The notes: generated by a model from the sequence alone, not told the origin. Shown: positions 1 through 8,752, counted from the first letter of the stretch. The stretch: 64,000 nt of DNA from Alphaproteobacteria bacterium (GCA_022819905.1 JAJEGJ010000104.1:186001-250000); one strand, 5' to 3'. Numbers and translations: made by a program.

Positions 1-168
1 TATCTGGCAGAGCAGGAAAATCTGATCGGTCTCGAGCCTCGGTCCTATGATCTTCCCGAGATCAACATGACCAACCGGCAGATGAAGGGGACGTTCTTCT
101 TCGCGGTGGTCCTGTGGCCGGCCCTGTTGGCGCTCGCCGGTACCGTCATCTGGTGGCGGCGGCGGTGA
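1..168 (+). CDS. GldG-family ABC transporter auxiliary protein (C-terminal end only)
   Basis: The window opens inside this gene; only the last 55 residues are present. They contain the stretch LEPRSYDLPEINMTNRQM, then one hydrophobic helix and a basic tail (WWRRR). This is how proteins of the GldG / 'uncharacterized ABC transport system, gliding-associated auxiliary component' group usually end: a large periplasmic domain anchored by a last membrane helix. The following gene starts inside its stop codon and looks like DUF4340, the usual downstream partner in clusters of ATPase, permease, GldG and DUF4340. Family assignment rests on this short tail plus context, so it is likely rather than certain. 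Confidence 0.6.
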   Translation, partial: YLAEQENLIGLEPRSYDLPEINMTNRQMKGTFFFAVVLWPALLALAGTVIWWRRR

Positions 169-818
169 GCCGACCGACTTTCAGCCGCCGAACGTTTCTC
201 GTCTGGGTGCTGCTGCTGGTCGCAGTCGTGGCACTGGTGCAGACGGAACGAACCCCGCCCGATCCACACGATGCGCACGATCACGGGCCGGAGGGATTGG
301 ACGACCTGCCCGAGGGAAGGTTCCCGGTCTTCGCGTTCGGAGAGCCGGAAATCGGTTCCGTTACCGTGGCGTGGAAGAGCCAGCACGTCGACTTCGAACG
401 CGACCCGGACGGACGCTGGGTTCAGGCAAGCCATGCCCATGACCATGGTGCCGACGGGCACACGCATCACCATGGCGGCGCAGGGTCCGAATCGCCGGAT
501 GCAGCGCAGATCGCCGAGCAGTTCGAGATTACCGCAAGAATGTTGGCCGACCGGGCGATCAATCCGGATCGGCCGATGGTGGAATACGGCCTCGAGACGC
601 CTGACATCCTGCTGACGTTTCGTGATCGCCTCAACGGCGATCCGCTGGCCATATTGCGGGTCGGCGACCTGTTGGTCACCGGATACGCCTACTACACCGT
701 GCTCGAGCGGCGCCCCAACCGGATCCTTCTCATTCCCCGTTATCAGATCAATCTGTTGCTGGCGCTGGCATTCGGAGACGAAGCGCCGTCGTTGGTGCCG
801 GAGCGGGCGGAGACCTAG
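165..818 (+). CDS. DUF4340-like membrane-anchored protein with two histidine-rich stretches
   Basis: A 217-residue protein with one N-terminal membrane helix (about residues 10-26) followed by a periplasmic domain. I chose the GTG start that overlaps the upstream TGA (GTGA), because it places the helix at the N-terminus; a GTG at 114 would add 17 residues. The later part (residues about 130-205) looks like a DUF4340 repeat, and the position after a GldG-like gene fits that family. Unusual are two His/Asp clusters, at about residues 35-41 (HDAHDHG) and 90-103 (HAHDHGADGHTHHH), which look metal-binding and are not a general DUF4340 trait. The exact role of the ABC system is unknown. Confidence 0.65.
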   Translation: MSRPTFSRRTFLVWVLLLVAVVALVQTERTPPDPHDAHDHGPEGLDDLPEGRFPVFAFGEPEIGSVTVAWKSQHVDFERDPDGRWVQASHAHDHGADGHTHHHGGAGSESPDAAQIAEQFEITARMLADRAINPDRPMVEYGLETPDILLTFRDRLNGDPLAILRVGDLLVTGYAYYTVLERRPNRILLIPRYQINLLLALAFGDEAPSLVPERAET

Positions 819-840
819 GGCGAGGGCGCTGGCCTCGAAG

Positions 841-1689
841 TCAGCGAGGGGCGTGGGAGCGAGCCAGGAGGAACGTGAGCCAGTTGTCGCGGCGCACGGT
901 ACGCCGTACAGTCAAGCCTTGGTCGACGTGCGCTCGCAGTACCGGTAGCCGCTGTCGCACGAGCAGGCCGGACAGCGCGGCGTAGCCCCTCGTCGACAGG
1001 CTGCGGGCCAGTGCCGGCGCCATCACCCGAAGCGGGCGGGCAAAAAGGTTAGCGGCAACGACGTCGAAAACACTGCCAATCGCGTCGTACCCGTCGGCTT
1101 CGACGACGTCGACCCAGCGCGCTACCCCGTTCCGGACAACGTTTTCGCGAGCGCACCGGACGGCGGCCGGGTCGTTGTCAGCGGCCAGCACGGGACAGCG
1201 CCACAAACGGGCCATGACGATGGCAAGGGCGCCGGCGCCGGTACCCATGTCCAGCGCCAATTGCGGTCGAAAGCGGCGTTGCGCGAGGTGAGCCAGCATC
1301 TCGATCATGGTCGCGGTCGTCGGGTGATGGCCGGTGCCGAATGCCGGACCGGCGTCAATGCAAATGTCATTGCGTCCGGACGAGCAGGCGGGCAAATGGC
1401 GCCCCCGAAGGACGAACCGCCCGGCCCGCACGGGCGGCAGGCGGGCCAGTCCGCGGGAAACCCAATCTTCATCCGGTACCGGTTCGAGCAGGCAGGTCGG
1501 GGCCGGGATTCCGACACCCTCCAACGCCTGCTCAAATGCGTGCGTGTCGGGCGGCTGGCGCGAGTAGCCCAGTACCTCCGTCTCGCCGCCTTCGACCACG
1601 GTACTACTGGATGCCTCGGTGATGCCCAGCAGCATCTCTTCGACCGTGATCCGTGCATCGGCCGGCACCCGCACCCGGACCCGGTACAT
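841..1689 (-). CDS. prmA: Ribosomal protein L11 methyltransferase
   Basis: PrmA trimethylates ribosomal protein L11 in the cytoplasm using S-adenosylmethionine. The 282-residue product has the expected order: an N-terminal substrate-recognition domain, the PrmA signature GTGHHPTT, the SAM-binding loop (DMGTGAGALA) and the NLFARPL motif corresponding to the N-(I/L)-x4-L catalytic segment. I use the ATG at 1689; a GTG one codon upstream is also possible. It lies only a few bases after pcrA on the same strand, so the two are probably co-transcribed. It converges with the DUF4340-like gene with about 20 bp between them. The protein is somewhat short for the family, whose members are usually close to 290 residues. 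Confidence 0.9.
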   Translation of the reverse strand: MYRVRVRVPADARITVEEMLLGITEASSSTVVEGGETEVLGYSRQPPDTHAFEQALEGVGIPAPTCLLEPVPDEDWVSRGLARLPPVRAGRFVLRGRHLPACSSGRNDICIDAGPAFGTGHHPTTATMIEMLAHLAQRRFRPQLALDMGTGAGALAIVMARLWRCPVLAADNDPAAVRCARENVVRNGVARWVDVVEADGYDAIGSVFDVVAANLFARPLRVMAPALARSLSTRGYAALSGLLVRQRLPVLRAHVDQGLTVRRTVRRDNWLTFLLARSHAPR

Positions 1690-1698
1690 CACTGGCTG

Positions 1699-3915
1699 TC
1701 AGGCGTGTTCCGCCGGTCGCAGGTAGTCGCCCATGATGGTCTTTCGACTGCTCTTATCGAACTGGACGTCGACGGCACCGTCGTCACTGGTGATCACGAT
1801 TCCGTAGCCGAACTTGTCGTGGAAGACCCTCTGTCCCTCAACGAATTGCTGAGCGGGTGCATTTGCCGGGGGCAGGACGGCAGTGCCCCCAAGATCCACG
1901 ACGGGTCCTGCGGTGTCAAAGCGTGTTGCGCCGTACGCGGGTGCGCCGAAGGTTCCGGGAGGGGTCTCGATGGATACGTGTTCGGCGGGTAGTTCGCGCA
2001 GAAATTGGGAGGGGAAGCGGTCCTCCCAATTTCCATACGTGCGCCGTCGGCTGGCCCACGAAATTCGCGCCTCGTGACGTGCGCGCGTCAGGCCGACGTA
2101 GGCGAGCCGCCGTTCCTCTTCCAGCCCTTCGTCGCCGCCTTCCAGCACTGCCAGATCGTGTGGAAACAGGCCATCCTCCCATGCCGGAAGAAACACGACA
2201 TCGAACTCAAGGCCCTTGGCTGCATGCAGAGTCATCAGGCTGACGCGGGATTCGGTCGTCGGTCCGTCGTGCTCGTGCACCAATGCCACGTGCTCCAGGA
2301 ATCCTTGCAGGTGCTCGAAATCGCGGAGCGCACTGAGCAGTTCCTGCAAATTCTCGTACCGACCGGCTGCGTCCGCGTTGGTGTCGTGGCGCAGCATCTT
2401 GAGGTAGCCGGAGTCCTCGAGGACGGTCTCCGCCAGCTCGTGCGGTTTCTTGTCACGGGCCCGTTCGCGCCATCGGTCCAGGGCGTGGAAGAGTTCACGC
2501 AAGCCGGCCCGCGCGGTTCCGTGAATCCGGCCCGCCGTGAGCAGAGCGCGACCAGCGGATTCGACGGAGGTTTCCCGTTGCCTTGCCTCGCTGGCAAGCT
2601 TCCGGAACGTCGCGACCCCCACGCCGCGCCGCGGCCGGCCGATGATGCGTTCGAACGCCAAGTCGTCGTGCTCGTGCTGCACTAGCCGGAGGTATGCCAC
2701 CGCGTCGCGAATTTCCTGGCGCTCGAAGAAGCGCAAACCGCCAACGACCTGATAGGGAAGCCCGATTTGCAGAAACCGTTCCTCTAATCCGAGGATCAGC
2801 GCTGTCGTCCTAACCAGGACGGCCATGCTGTCAAGCGACGTTCCGTCACGGCGGAGCAATTCGATTTCATCGCTGATCAGGCGAGCTTCTTCCTCACTGT
2901 CGTGAGCCTGGCGCACGCGCACGGGCTCCCCCGGACTTCCCTGAGTCCACAAGGTCTTGCCGAGGCGCATGCGGTTGCAACCGATCAGGGATGAGGCGGC
3001 ACCGAGAATGTGGCCGGTTGAACGGTAGTTCTGCTCGAGTCGGATGACTTCTGCAGCTGGAAAATCCGCCTGAAAGCTCAGGATGTTTCCCACCTGCGCT
3101 CCCCGCCAGCCATAGATCGACTGGTCTTCGTCACCCACAGCGCAGACGTTGCCGCGCGCCGCAGCCAGTTGCCGAACCCAGAGATGCTGAGCAGTGTTTG
3201 TGTCTTGGTATTCATCCACAAGGATGTGACGGAACCGGGATTGCCATTCACCGAGGATCTCGTCGTTTTCAAAAAGGGTCAGGTTGTGGAGGAGCAGGTC
3301 GCCGAAGTCAGCGGCGTTCAATTCCCTCAGGCGACGCTGGTACGCCGCGTACAGCTCTAGTCCACGCCCACTGGCGAACGCCTTCCCTTCAACGTCAGCT
3401 CGCTCCGGCGTCAGGCCCAGATTCTTCCACCGATCGATGGAGTACAGCAGTTTCTTCGGTGGCCAGCGCTTGGGGTCGATGTTCGCGGCACCGAGAACCT
3501 GCTTCACCACCCGTTCTTGGTCGTCGGTGTCCAGGATTGCGTAGTCGGATTCCAATCCGACCAGCTGGGCGTGCCTCCGGAGGATCCTGGTGCCCAGGGA
3601 ATGAAAGGTTCCAAGCCACCAGCCGGAAAGCGCGCGGCCGGTCAGGGCCTCGACCCGACTCCGCATTTCTCGTGCAGCCTTGTTGGTAAACGTTACAACC
3701 AGCAGCTCAGAGGACCGGGCCCGGCCGGTGGCAAGCAGATGCGCGACTCGCATCGTGAGCACCCGGGTCTTGCCGGTCCCGGCGCCGGAAAGGACCAGCA
3801 AGGGTCCGTCGCCAGCTTCGACGGCGCGACGCTGTTCCGGGTTGAGGCCGTCGTCAGAGAGATCCCCGTTGGCGGCTTCGGGAGTTCGATGTTGAAGACC
3901 AAGGTTTTGATTCAT
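1699..3915 (-). CDS. pcrA: UvrD/PcrA-type superfamily 1 DNA helicase
   Basis: An ATP-dependent 3'-5' helicase for repair and replication restart. The 738-residue protein carries the full SF1A motif set: Walker A GAGTGKT (residues 44-50), TFTNKAAREM (motif Ia), Walker B DEYQDTN (about 232-238), GDEDQSIYGWRGA (motif III), LEQNYRS (motif IV), LMTLHAAKGLEFD (motif V) and YVGLTRAR (motif VI). The C-terminal 60 residues hold a Tudor-like UvrD/PcrA tail with GQRVFHDKFGYGIV, which in PcrA contacts RNA polymerase. The ATG start gives the normal family length. prmA follows closely. No SOS box of the GTTC-N7-GTTC type was seen upstream. Confidence 0.92.
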   Translation of the reverse strand: MNQNLGLQHRTPEAANGDLSDDGLNPEQRRAVEAGDGPLLVLSGAGTGKTRVLTMRVAHLLATGRARSSELLVVTFTNKAAREMRSRVEALTGRALSGWWLGTFHSLGTRILRRHAQLVGLESDYAILDTDDQERVVKQVLGAANIDPKRWPPKKLLYSIDRWKNLGLTPERADVEGKAFASGRGLELYAAYQRRLRELNAADFGDLLLHNLTLFENDEILGEWQSRFRHILVDEYQDTNTAQHLWVRQLAAARGNVCAVGDEDQSIYGWRGAQVGNILSFQADFPAAEVIRLEQNYRSTGHILGAASSLIGCNRMRLGKTLWTQGSPGEPVRVRQAHDSEEEARLISDEIELLRRDGTSLDSMAVLVRTTALILGLEERFLQIGLPYQVVGGLRFFERQEIRDAVAYLRLVQHEHDDLAFERIIGRPRRGVGVATFRKLASEARQRETSVESAGRALLTAGRIHGTARAGLRELFHALDRWRERARDKKPHELAETVLEDSGYLKMLRHDTNADAAGRYENLQELLSALRDFEHLQGFLEHVALVHEHDGPTTESRVSLMTLHAAKGLEFDVVFLPAWEDGLFPHDLAVLEGGDEGLEEERRLAYVGLTRARHEARISWASRRRTYGNWEDRFPSQFLRELPAEHVSIETPPGTFGAPAYGATRFDTAGPVVDLGGTAVLPPANAPAQQFVEGQRVFHDKFGYGIVITSDDGAVDVQFDKSSRKTIMGDYLRPAEHA

Positions 3916-3950
3916 GGGCCTAGCGGGCCCAACGGCCCGCGGCGCGGGCT

Positions 3951-4760
3951 TCAGATTGCAGTCCAGCCACCATCGATCATCAGGAGATGGCCTGTCACCA
4001 TGCTGGCGGCGGGAGAGGCAAGGTACAGAATGCCGCCGGCAATTTCCGATACCTCGGCAAAGCGACCAAGCGGCGTGCGTGCTTCGATGTAGGCCACCCG
4101 TTCGGGTTGCTCCAGCAATGGTCGTGTCAGGTCAGTCTTCACGTAAGTCGGGCCGATCGCATTGACTCGAATGCCCTGGTCGGCCCACTCGCATGCGAGC
4201 GAGCGCGTCATGTTCACGACAGCGCCTTTCGTCGCATGGTAGGGCAGGTTCGGAGCGGCTCCCCCGCCCGTGACGCCCATGATCGAGGAAATGTTGACGA
4301 TTGCGCCGCTCTTTTGCTCCAGCATGGCCTGTGCGGCCTCTCGGCAACACAAGAACATGGAAGTCTGATTGAGGCGCAGGATTTCCTCCCAGGTCGCGAG
4401 CGGGACCTCCGTGGTGGCCATGCGAGGACTGCGACCAACGTTGTTGACCAAGATGTCAATTCGGCCGGTCGTGCTGCGGATCGCCTTGAACACGTCCACG
4501 ATGTCGCTTTCGAACATGACGTCGAGCTTGTGTGCCGACGCATCACGTCCCACGCTGCGAAGCTCTTCCGCCGTCCGCTCCGCCGATTCCAGATTGACAT
4601 CGGTTACCGCGACGTGGGCGCCGGCCTCGGCAAGGGCCAGGCAAGCGATCCGGCCGATCCCGTTCGCGCCACCCGTGACGATCGCGGTCTGGCCGTCAAC
4701 CCGAAATAGATCGAGGGCCGAAAACGTGGCTGCAGGAGGCGGGGTGGGTACGTCGTTCAT
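3951..4760 (-). CDS. SDR-family NAD(P)-dependent oxidoreductase
   Basis: A classical short-chain dehydrogenase of 269 residues. The cofactor loop TGGANGIG is at 29-36, the NNVG motif is present, and the catalytic set is Ser in VNISS with YHATK near 174-178. The C-terminus ends MIDGGWTAI, as in the FabG/gluconate dehydrogenase-like branch. An N-terminal extension of about 20 residues precedes the Rossmann fold. It begins 3 bp after the stop of the RraA-like gene, so the pair is probably translated from one message; an SDR next to an RraA-like lyase suggests a sugar-acid or hydroxy-acid pathway, but the substrate cannot be read from sequence. Confidence 0.85.
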   Translation of the reverse strand: MNDVPTPPPAATFSALDLFRVDGQTAIVTGGANGIGRIACLALAEAGAHVAVTDVNLESAERTAEELRSVGRDASAHKLDVMFESDIVDVFKAIRSTTGRIDILVNNVGRSPRMATTEVPLATWEEILRLNQTSMFLCCREAAQAMLEQKSGAIVNISSIMGVTGGGAAPNLPYHATKGAVVNMTRSLACEWADQGIRVNAIGPTYVKTDLTRPLLEQPERVAYIEARTPLGRFAEVSEIAGGILYLASPAASMVTGHLLMIDGGWTAI

Positions 4761-4763
4761 TGC

Positions 4764-5450
4764 TCAGAACACCCGATAGCGCTTGTAGGCTTCCTGCGGA
4801 TCTTCGCCCTGGCGAATTGCCTCGCGAAGAGCGTCTTCGGTATTGGCCACCTGCTCGGCTTCGGCCACGATGGCCTCGGCCTGGGCGGCAGGGATGACGA
4901 CAACCCCGTCGGCGTCTCCCAGCACATAGTCCCCCGAGCTGATGGTCAGGCCACCGATTTCAACCGGTTCCCCCATCGAATCGACCATCCAGCCAGCGCT
5001 GACGTCTGCCGGCGTCGCATAGCGGCAGAAGACAGGAAATCCGAGTGCGTTGACCATCTCGACATCCCGGCAACCGCCATCTACGACAAAACCCCGAACG
5101 CCCCGCAACTGCAGGGTTTCGGCAGAGAGTTCGCCCATATGCGCGATCGTGTGGTCATTCGGCTGACACACGATCACCTGCCCGGGCGGGGCGGCCGAGA
5201 GAAATCCCGTCCACGACAACAGCGTATCGTCGATGGAGACCCCGCTGCGCATGGATCCGGACAGAGTCCAGACAGGACCTGCCACTTTCCTGCCCTGATA
5301 CAGGCTGGTGATCTCGGGTGGCAATGCGCGGTCGGTAAGTCCGGCAGAAGTCATCGTGTCGTAGACGACCGCCGAGTAGAGTTTTTCCAGGCGCTCGGCA
5401 AGATTGGTCAATGCGATGGTCCAATCCCCAGGTCCACGGGGACGGTACAT
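4764..5450 (-). CDS. RraA-family protein (HMG aldolase / oxaloacetate decarboxylase-like)
   Basis: A 228-residue protein of the RraA / 4-hydroxy-4-methyl-2-oxoglutarate aldolase family. Matching features are VYDTMTSAGL near the N-terminus, the GELSAETLQLRGVRGFVVDGG segment holding the family's G-x-x-x-x-R/D-G active-site loop, followed by CRDVEMV (Arg and Asp ligands for a divalent metal), and GDADGVVVIP near the C-terminus. I chose the ATG at 5450, which has GGAG 8 nt upstream; an ATG at 5483 or a TTG at 5411 overlapping the stop of the upstream lipoprotein gene (TTGA) are alternatives. Either way the N-terminus overlaps or abuts that gene. It probably acts with the adjacent SDR. Confidence 0.8.
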   Translation of the reverse strand: MYRPRGPGDWTIALTNLAERLEKLYSAVVYDTMTSAGLTDRALPPEITSLYQGRKVAGPVWTLSGSMRSGVSIDDTLLSWTGFLSAAPPGQVIVCQPNDHTIAHMGELSAETLQLRGVRGFVVDGGCRDVEMVNALGFPVFCRYATPADVSAGWMVDSMGEPVEIGGLTISSGDYVLGDADGVVVIPAAQAEAIVAEAEQVANTEDALREAIRQGEDPQEAYKRYRVF

Positions 5451-5590
5451 CGTGCCTGCTCCACGTCGTAATCGCCGGTGCAAAGCAACTTGACCGGGTT
5501 GAACCCACCCGGCGCAGGATAGCTAGCGCAGCCGCCGACAACCGTCGCCAGGGTCATCATGGCGACGGCCAAGGTAAATTTGCTGGTCAA
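5408..5590 (-). CDS. Small predicted lipoprotein
   Basis: A 60-residue reading frame with a short signal peptide and a lipobox (VVGGC, Cys at residue 21), followed by a small mature part containing two further cysteines. The only start that leaves a normal signal length is a TTG at 5590; the internal ATGs would leave about ten residues before the cysteine, too short for a signal. It sits 5 bp after the cytochrome oxidase subunit IV gene and overlaps the start of the RraA-like gene. I do not recognise a family. The rare start codon and lack of a clear Shine-Dalgarno sequence make this a moderate-confidence gene. Confidence 0.5.
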   Translation of the reverse strand: MTSKFTLAVAMMTLATVVGGCASYPAPGGFNPVKLLCTGDYDVEQARCTVPVDLGIGPSH

Positions 5591-5595
5591 GCGAC

Positions 5596-5724
5596 TCAGA
5601 GCAGGAAAAGTGCCAGCAACACCAGAAGCGCAATCACCCCGACCGTGGTGTAAATCGTGAGTCGCACGAAAATGTGCCAAGTCTTTCTGTGTGCTTCGAA
5701 ATTCGCGTCGCTCTCTTGAGCCAT
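5596..5724 (-). CDS. aa3-type cytochrome c oxidase subunit IV (42 residues)
   Basis: A very short gene that standard length cut-offs miss. The peptide begins MAQESDANFEAHRKTWHIF and continues as a single hydrophobic helix ending LLALFLL. The conserved H-x(2,3)-TW-x-x-F motif followed by one transmembrane segment is the signature of the small subunit IV of bacterial aa3-type cytochrome c oxidases, known from Paracoccus and Rhodobacter. It would sit in the inner membrane beside subunits I-III, which are not in this window; in alphaproteobacteria the gene is often far from the others. It is followed by the small lipoprotein, RraA-like and SDR genes. Confidence 0.82.
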   Translation of the reverse strand: MAQESDANFEAHRKTWHIFVRLTIYTTVGVIALLVLLALFLL

Positions 5725-5904
5725 GGTGCACGACCCCAACTCCGGCGCTGTCTAGCCAGTGGAGCAGAAAACCTAGCAAAGTGGTGCTGCCGCAACAACG
5801 CGAAAATCGATTCGCCTTGACCCTTCTACGAGCTGGCTTCCGTCTACTGAGCCGGTCAGCGGGAGGCGGCCACGGCGGTGCCGACCGACGGGAGGGCGCC
5901 CGGC

Positions 5905-6159
5905 CTACGATTGGTCGCCGCGCTGTTTCCCGGCGTCGGCAAAGCCCTTCATGAAGGCCTTCTGCACGGCGTCCCACCCCTGGGTTCCGGTCGGCAGCCA
6001 AGCCTTCGTCAACGTCTCCAGGTCCATCGACCTGACCTGATCTGCCACGCGCTCCTGCAGGGCAGCCATCATCGACTCTTGGACATCCCGTACATCGGGA
6101 AGGCCAAAGAACCGCCGGGCCTCTTCGGGGCTGCAGTCAATATCAATCCTGAATTTCAT
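5905..6159 (-). CDS. DUF6489-family small protein in the PHA cluster
   Basis: An 84-residue cytoplasmic protein starting MKFRIDIDCSPEEARRFFGL, then a helical part with LPDV, MMAALQERV and KAWLPTGTQGWDAVQKAF. This pattern matches DUF6489, a small family common in alphaproteobacteria and often found downstream of phaC. There is no signal peptide or membrane segment. It begins about 40 bp after phaC on the same strand, so a role linked to PHA granules is a reasonable context-based inference. No biochemical function is established that I can name. Confidence 0.78.
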   Translation of the reverse strand: MKFRIDIDCSPEEARRFFGLPDVRDVQESMMAALQERVADQVRSMDLETLTKAWLPTGTQGWDAVQKAFMKGFADAGKQRGDQS

Positions 6160-6199
6160 CCGGGTTGCTCCCCTGACTCACCGGCCCGAGCTGCCCTCT

Positions 6200-7993
6200 T
6201 CAGCTACGTACCAGCACGTAGCTACCTGGCGCGGGTTCGATGATCTTCGCGGCACCGTCGCCGACAATGCGCGAGGGGACCTTCGGTCCCGACCGGCGTG
6301 ACAGCCAGTTGTGCCAGTCTGGCCACCAGGAACCGGGGTGCTCGACCGCGTCGTCCAACCATGCGTCAAAAGTAGCGTAAGCCTTGCGCCTGGTGTTCAA
6401 CCAGTGCTGGTACTTCCGTTTCGCCGGCGGATTGACCACCCCAGCGATATGGCCGGCCCCCGCGAGGACAAACCGCCTTGGCCCGCTGAACAGGTGGTTC
6501 AGCTTGAACACGGATTCGGCTGGAGCAATGTGGTCTTCCACGCTGGCCTGGATGTAGACGGGAATCGTCACGGCGCCCAGGTCAAGCGGAGTCCCGAGGA
6601 GCTTGAATTGCCCCTTTTGCGCCAGGGCATTCTCCTGGTACATGCCGCGCAGATAGTCCAGTAGCAGCCGCGCAGGAAAACGGGTGGAATCCGCGTTCCA
6701 GAACAGCAGGTCGAAAACCGGCGGCTCCTTCCCCAACAGGTAGTTGTTGATAACGAAGTACCAGATCAGGTCGTTCGCCCTGAGCGCGTTGAACGTGCCG
6801 GCCATTTGGGCGCCATCCAGATAGCCCCTGGCACGAACCTGATGCTCCAGCGCGTCGACCTGCCCCTTGTCAGTGAAGACCTTGAGGTCTCCGGCGTTCT
6901 CGAAATCGGCCTGGGCGGCAAAGAAGGTCGCGGCAGAGATGCGATCGTCACCGGTGGCAGCCATGTGGGCGAGCGCCGCCGACAGTAGAGTGCCGCCGAT
7001 GCAGTAGCCGACCGCGGTCACCTGGCGCTCGCCTGTTGCATGTTCGACAGCGTCAAGCGCAGCAAAGATCCCGTCCTGGACGTAGTCGTCGAAGCTCTTG
7101 TCGGACAGGCGCTCATCCGGGTTCACCCAGGAGATCATGAAGACCGTGTAACCCTGCTCTGTTGCCCAGCGGACGAATGAGTTTTCCGGCTTGAGGTCAA
7201 GAATGTAGAACTTGTTGATCCACGGGGGCACGATCAGCAATGGCTTTCGGTAGACCGTCTCCGTCGTGGGTTCGTACTGGATCAGCTGCATCAGCGGGGT
7301 CTGATGAACGACGCTGCCGGCGGTCGTGGCAATGTTCTTTCCGACCTCGAAGGCCGACATGTCGGTTTGTTGCGGCCGCAGCCCGTCCCGGCCTGCCCGA
7401 AGGTCGTCGCTGAGATTCTGCATCCCGCGGACAAGGTTCTCGCCCTTGGAATCTGCTGTCTCACGAAGCACCTGGGGATTCGTGAGGGCGAAATTGGTTG
7501 GCGCGAGGGCATCCACGAGCATCCGGCCGAAGAACTCCAGCTTCCGGCCGGAATCCGAGTCGAGTCCGTCTACCTCGGCGACCGTCTCACGGAGCCAGCG
7601 GGCATTGAGCAAGTATGACTGCTTGATGAAGTCGAAGACCGGGTTGTCGCTCCATTCGGCATCCCTGAAGCGCTGATCGCCCTGTTCCGGCTCGATCACC
7701 GGTGACGCGTCCTGCCCCATCATCCGCGTGGTCGTGCTGAGCCACAGGGCCTGATAGTCACGCCAGAGTTCCAACTGGCGAGTCATGATCCTGGATGGAT
7801 CAAACTGCAGGTTGGAGAGCCCTTCGGCGACCGACCGAAAACCGCCGGTCGGCTCCGATTCTTCACCCTGTTGCTTGGCGAAAGAAGACATCCAATCCAT
7901 CCAGTTCTTCTGCAACTGGGCTGCCGCCTTACCAAGGGTTTCCGCGATCTCCGTAAACTCGGGAGTCGGCCCGTTAGTGTCGCCGTTTGCCAT
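6200..7993 (-). CDS. phaC: Class I poly(R)-hydroxyalkanoate synthase
   Basis: Polymerises (R)-3-hydroxyacyl-CoA into PHA at the granule surface. The 597-residue product has the class I length and the lipase-like box GYCIGGT near residue 330, where Cys is the nucleophile. The catalytic Asp (VEDHIAP, about 486) and His (GAGHIAG, about 514) are also present. I chose the ATG at 7993, preceded by GAGG; a TTG at 8005 overlapping the phaB stop is less likely. The gene follows phaB directly and precedes the DUF6489 gene. A thiolase (phaA) is not in the window. The N-terminal 200 residues are the variable domain typical of class I enzymes. Confidence 0.95.
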   Translation of the reverse strand: MANGDTNGPTPEFTEIAETLGKAAAQLQKNWMDWMSSFAKQQGEESEPTGGFRSVAEGLSNLQFDPSRIMTRQLELWRDYQALWLSTTTRMMGQDASPVIEPEQGDQRFRDAEWSDNPVFDFIKQSYLLNARWLRETVAEVDGLDSDSGRKLEFFGRMLVDALAPTNFALTNPQVLRETADSKGENLVRGMQNLSDDLRAGRDGLRPQQTDMSAFEVGKNIATTAGSVVHQTPLMQLIQYEPTTETVYRKPLLIVPPWINKFYILDLKPENSFVRWATEQGYTVFMISWVNPDERLSDKSFDDYVQDGIFAALDAVEHATGERQVTAVGYCIGGTLLSAALAHMAATGDDRISAATFFAAQADFENAGDLKVFTDKGQVDALEHQVRARGYLDGAQMAGTFNALRANDLIWYFVINNYLLGKEPPVFDLLFWNADSTRFPARLLLDYLRGMYQENALAQKGQFKLLGTPLDLGAVTIPVYIQASVEDHIAPAESVFKLNHLFSGPRRFVLAGAGHIAGVVNPPAKRKYQHWLNTRRKAYATFDAWLDDAVEHPGSWWPDWHNWLSRRSGPKVPSRIVGDGAAKIIEPAPGSYVLVRS

Positions 7994-8001
7994 TGCCGCC
8001 C

Positions 8002-8724
8002 TCAATACATGTGTTGGCCACCGTTGACCGAAAGGGTCGAGCCGGTGATGAAGCCCGCTTCGTCGGCAGCGAGAAACGTGATCGCTCGCGCTATTTCGTC
8101 GGCCCTGCCGAGACGCTTGACCGGAATGCGTTGCACGATCTTGTCGAGAATATCGTCAGGGACTGCCGCTACCATTTCGGTGTCGATGTATCCTGGGGCA
8201 ATGGCGTTTACCGTAATGCCGTGGGCGGCGCCCTCTTGCGCCAGCGCCTTCGTAAACCCGTGAATCCCGGACTTGGCGGCTGCGTAGTTCACCTGACCGT
8301 ATTGCCCGGCCTGTCCATTGATCGAGCCGACGTTGACGATGCGGCCGAACTTGCGCTTCCGCATGCTGACGATCACGGCCCGTGACATGTTGAAGCACGA
8401 GCCGATATTGGTGTCGATGACTTCCCGCCACTGCTCGTAACCCATGCGGTGCATGGTACCGTCACGAGTGATCCCGGCGTTGTTCACGAGAATGTCGACT
8501 GGACCCAGTTCTCCGGAAACCCTGGCCACACCCTTCTGGCAGGCGTCGAAATCGGACACGTCCCACTTGTAGACCGGGATGCCCGTGTTTGCGTTGAATT
8601 CCGCAGCCTTCTTGTCGTCTCTGCCGTAGACAGCTGCAACCGCGTAACCCTCTGCCTTCAGGGCAAGGGCGGTGGCGGCGCCGATTCCGCGGGTTCCGCC
8701 GGTAACGAGGGCAACTCTGCTCAT
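8002..8724 (-). CDS. phaB: Acetoacetyl-CoA reductase
   Basis: An NADPH-dependent SDR of 240 residues that reduces acetoacetyl-CoA to (R)-3-hydroxybutyryl-CoA, the PhaC substrate. Motifs: TGGTRGIG at residues 8-15, NNAGITRD, GSINGQAGQ with the catalytic Ser, and YAAAK near 147-151; the C-terminus GSTLSVNGGQHMY is characteristic of PhaB. The start ATG has GAGG upstream. A 13-bp palindrome (ATGACC-G-GGTCAT) lies about 30 bp upstream. phaC follows within 10 bp. The pairing with phaC, phasin and phaR makes the PhaB assignment much stronger than the similar FabG. Confidence 0.93.
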   Translation of the reverse strand: MSRVALVTGGTRGIGAATALALKAEGYAVAAVYGRDDKKAAEFNANTGIPVYKWDVSDFDACQKGVARVSGELGPVDILVNNAGITRDGTMHRMGYEQWREVIDTNIGSCFNMSRAVIVSMRKRKFGRIVNVGSINGQAGQYGQVNYAAAKSGIHGFTKALAQEGAAHGITVNAIAPGYIDTEMVAAVPDDILDKIVQRIPVKRLGRADEIARAITFLAADEAGFITGSTLSVNGGQHMY

Positions 8725-8752
8725 AATGCGCCTCTATTCGTTGGGAGCTCGT

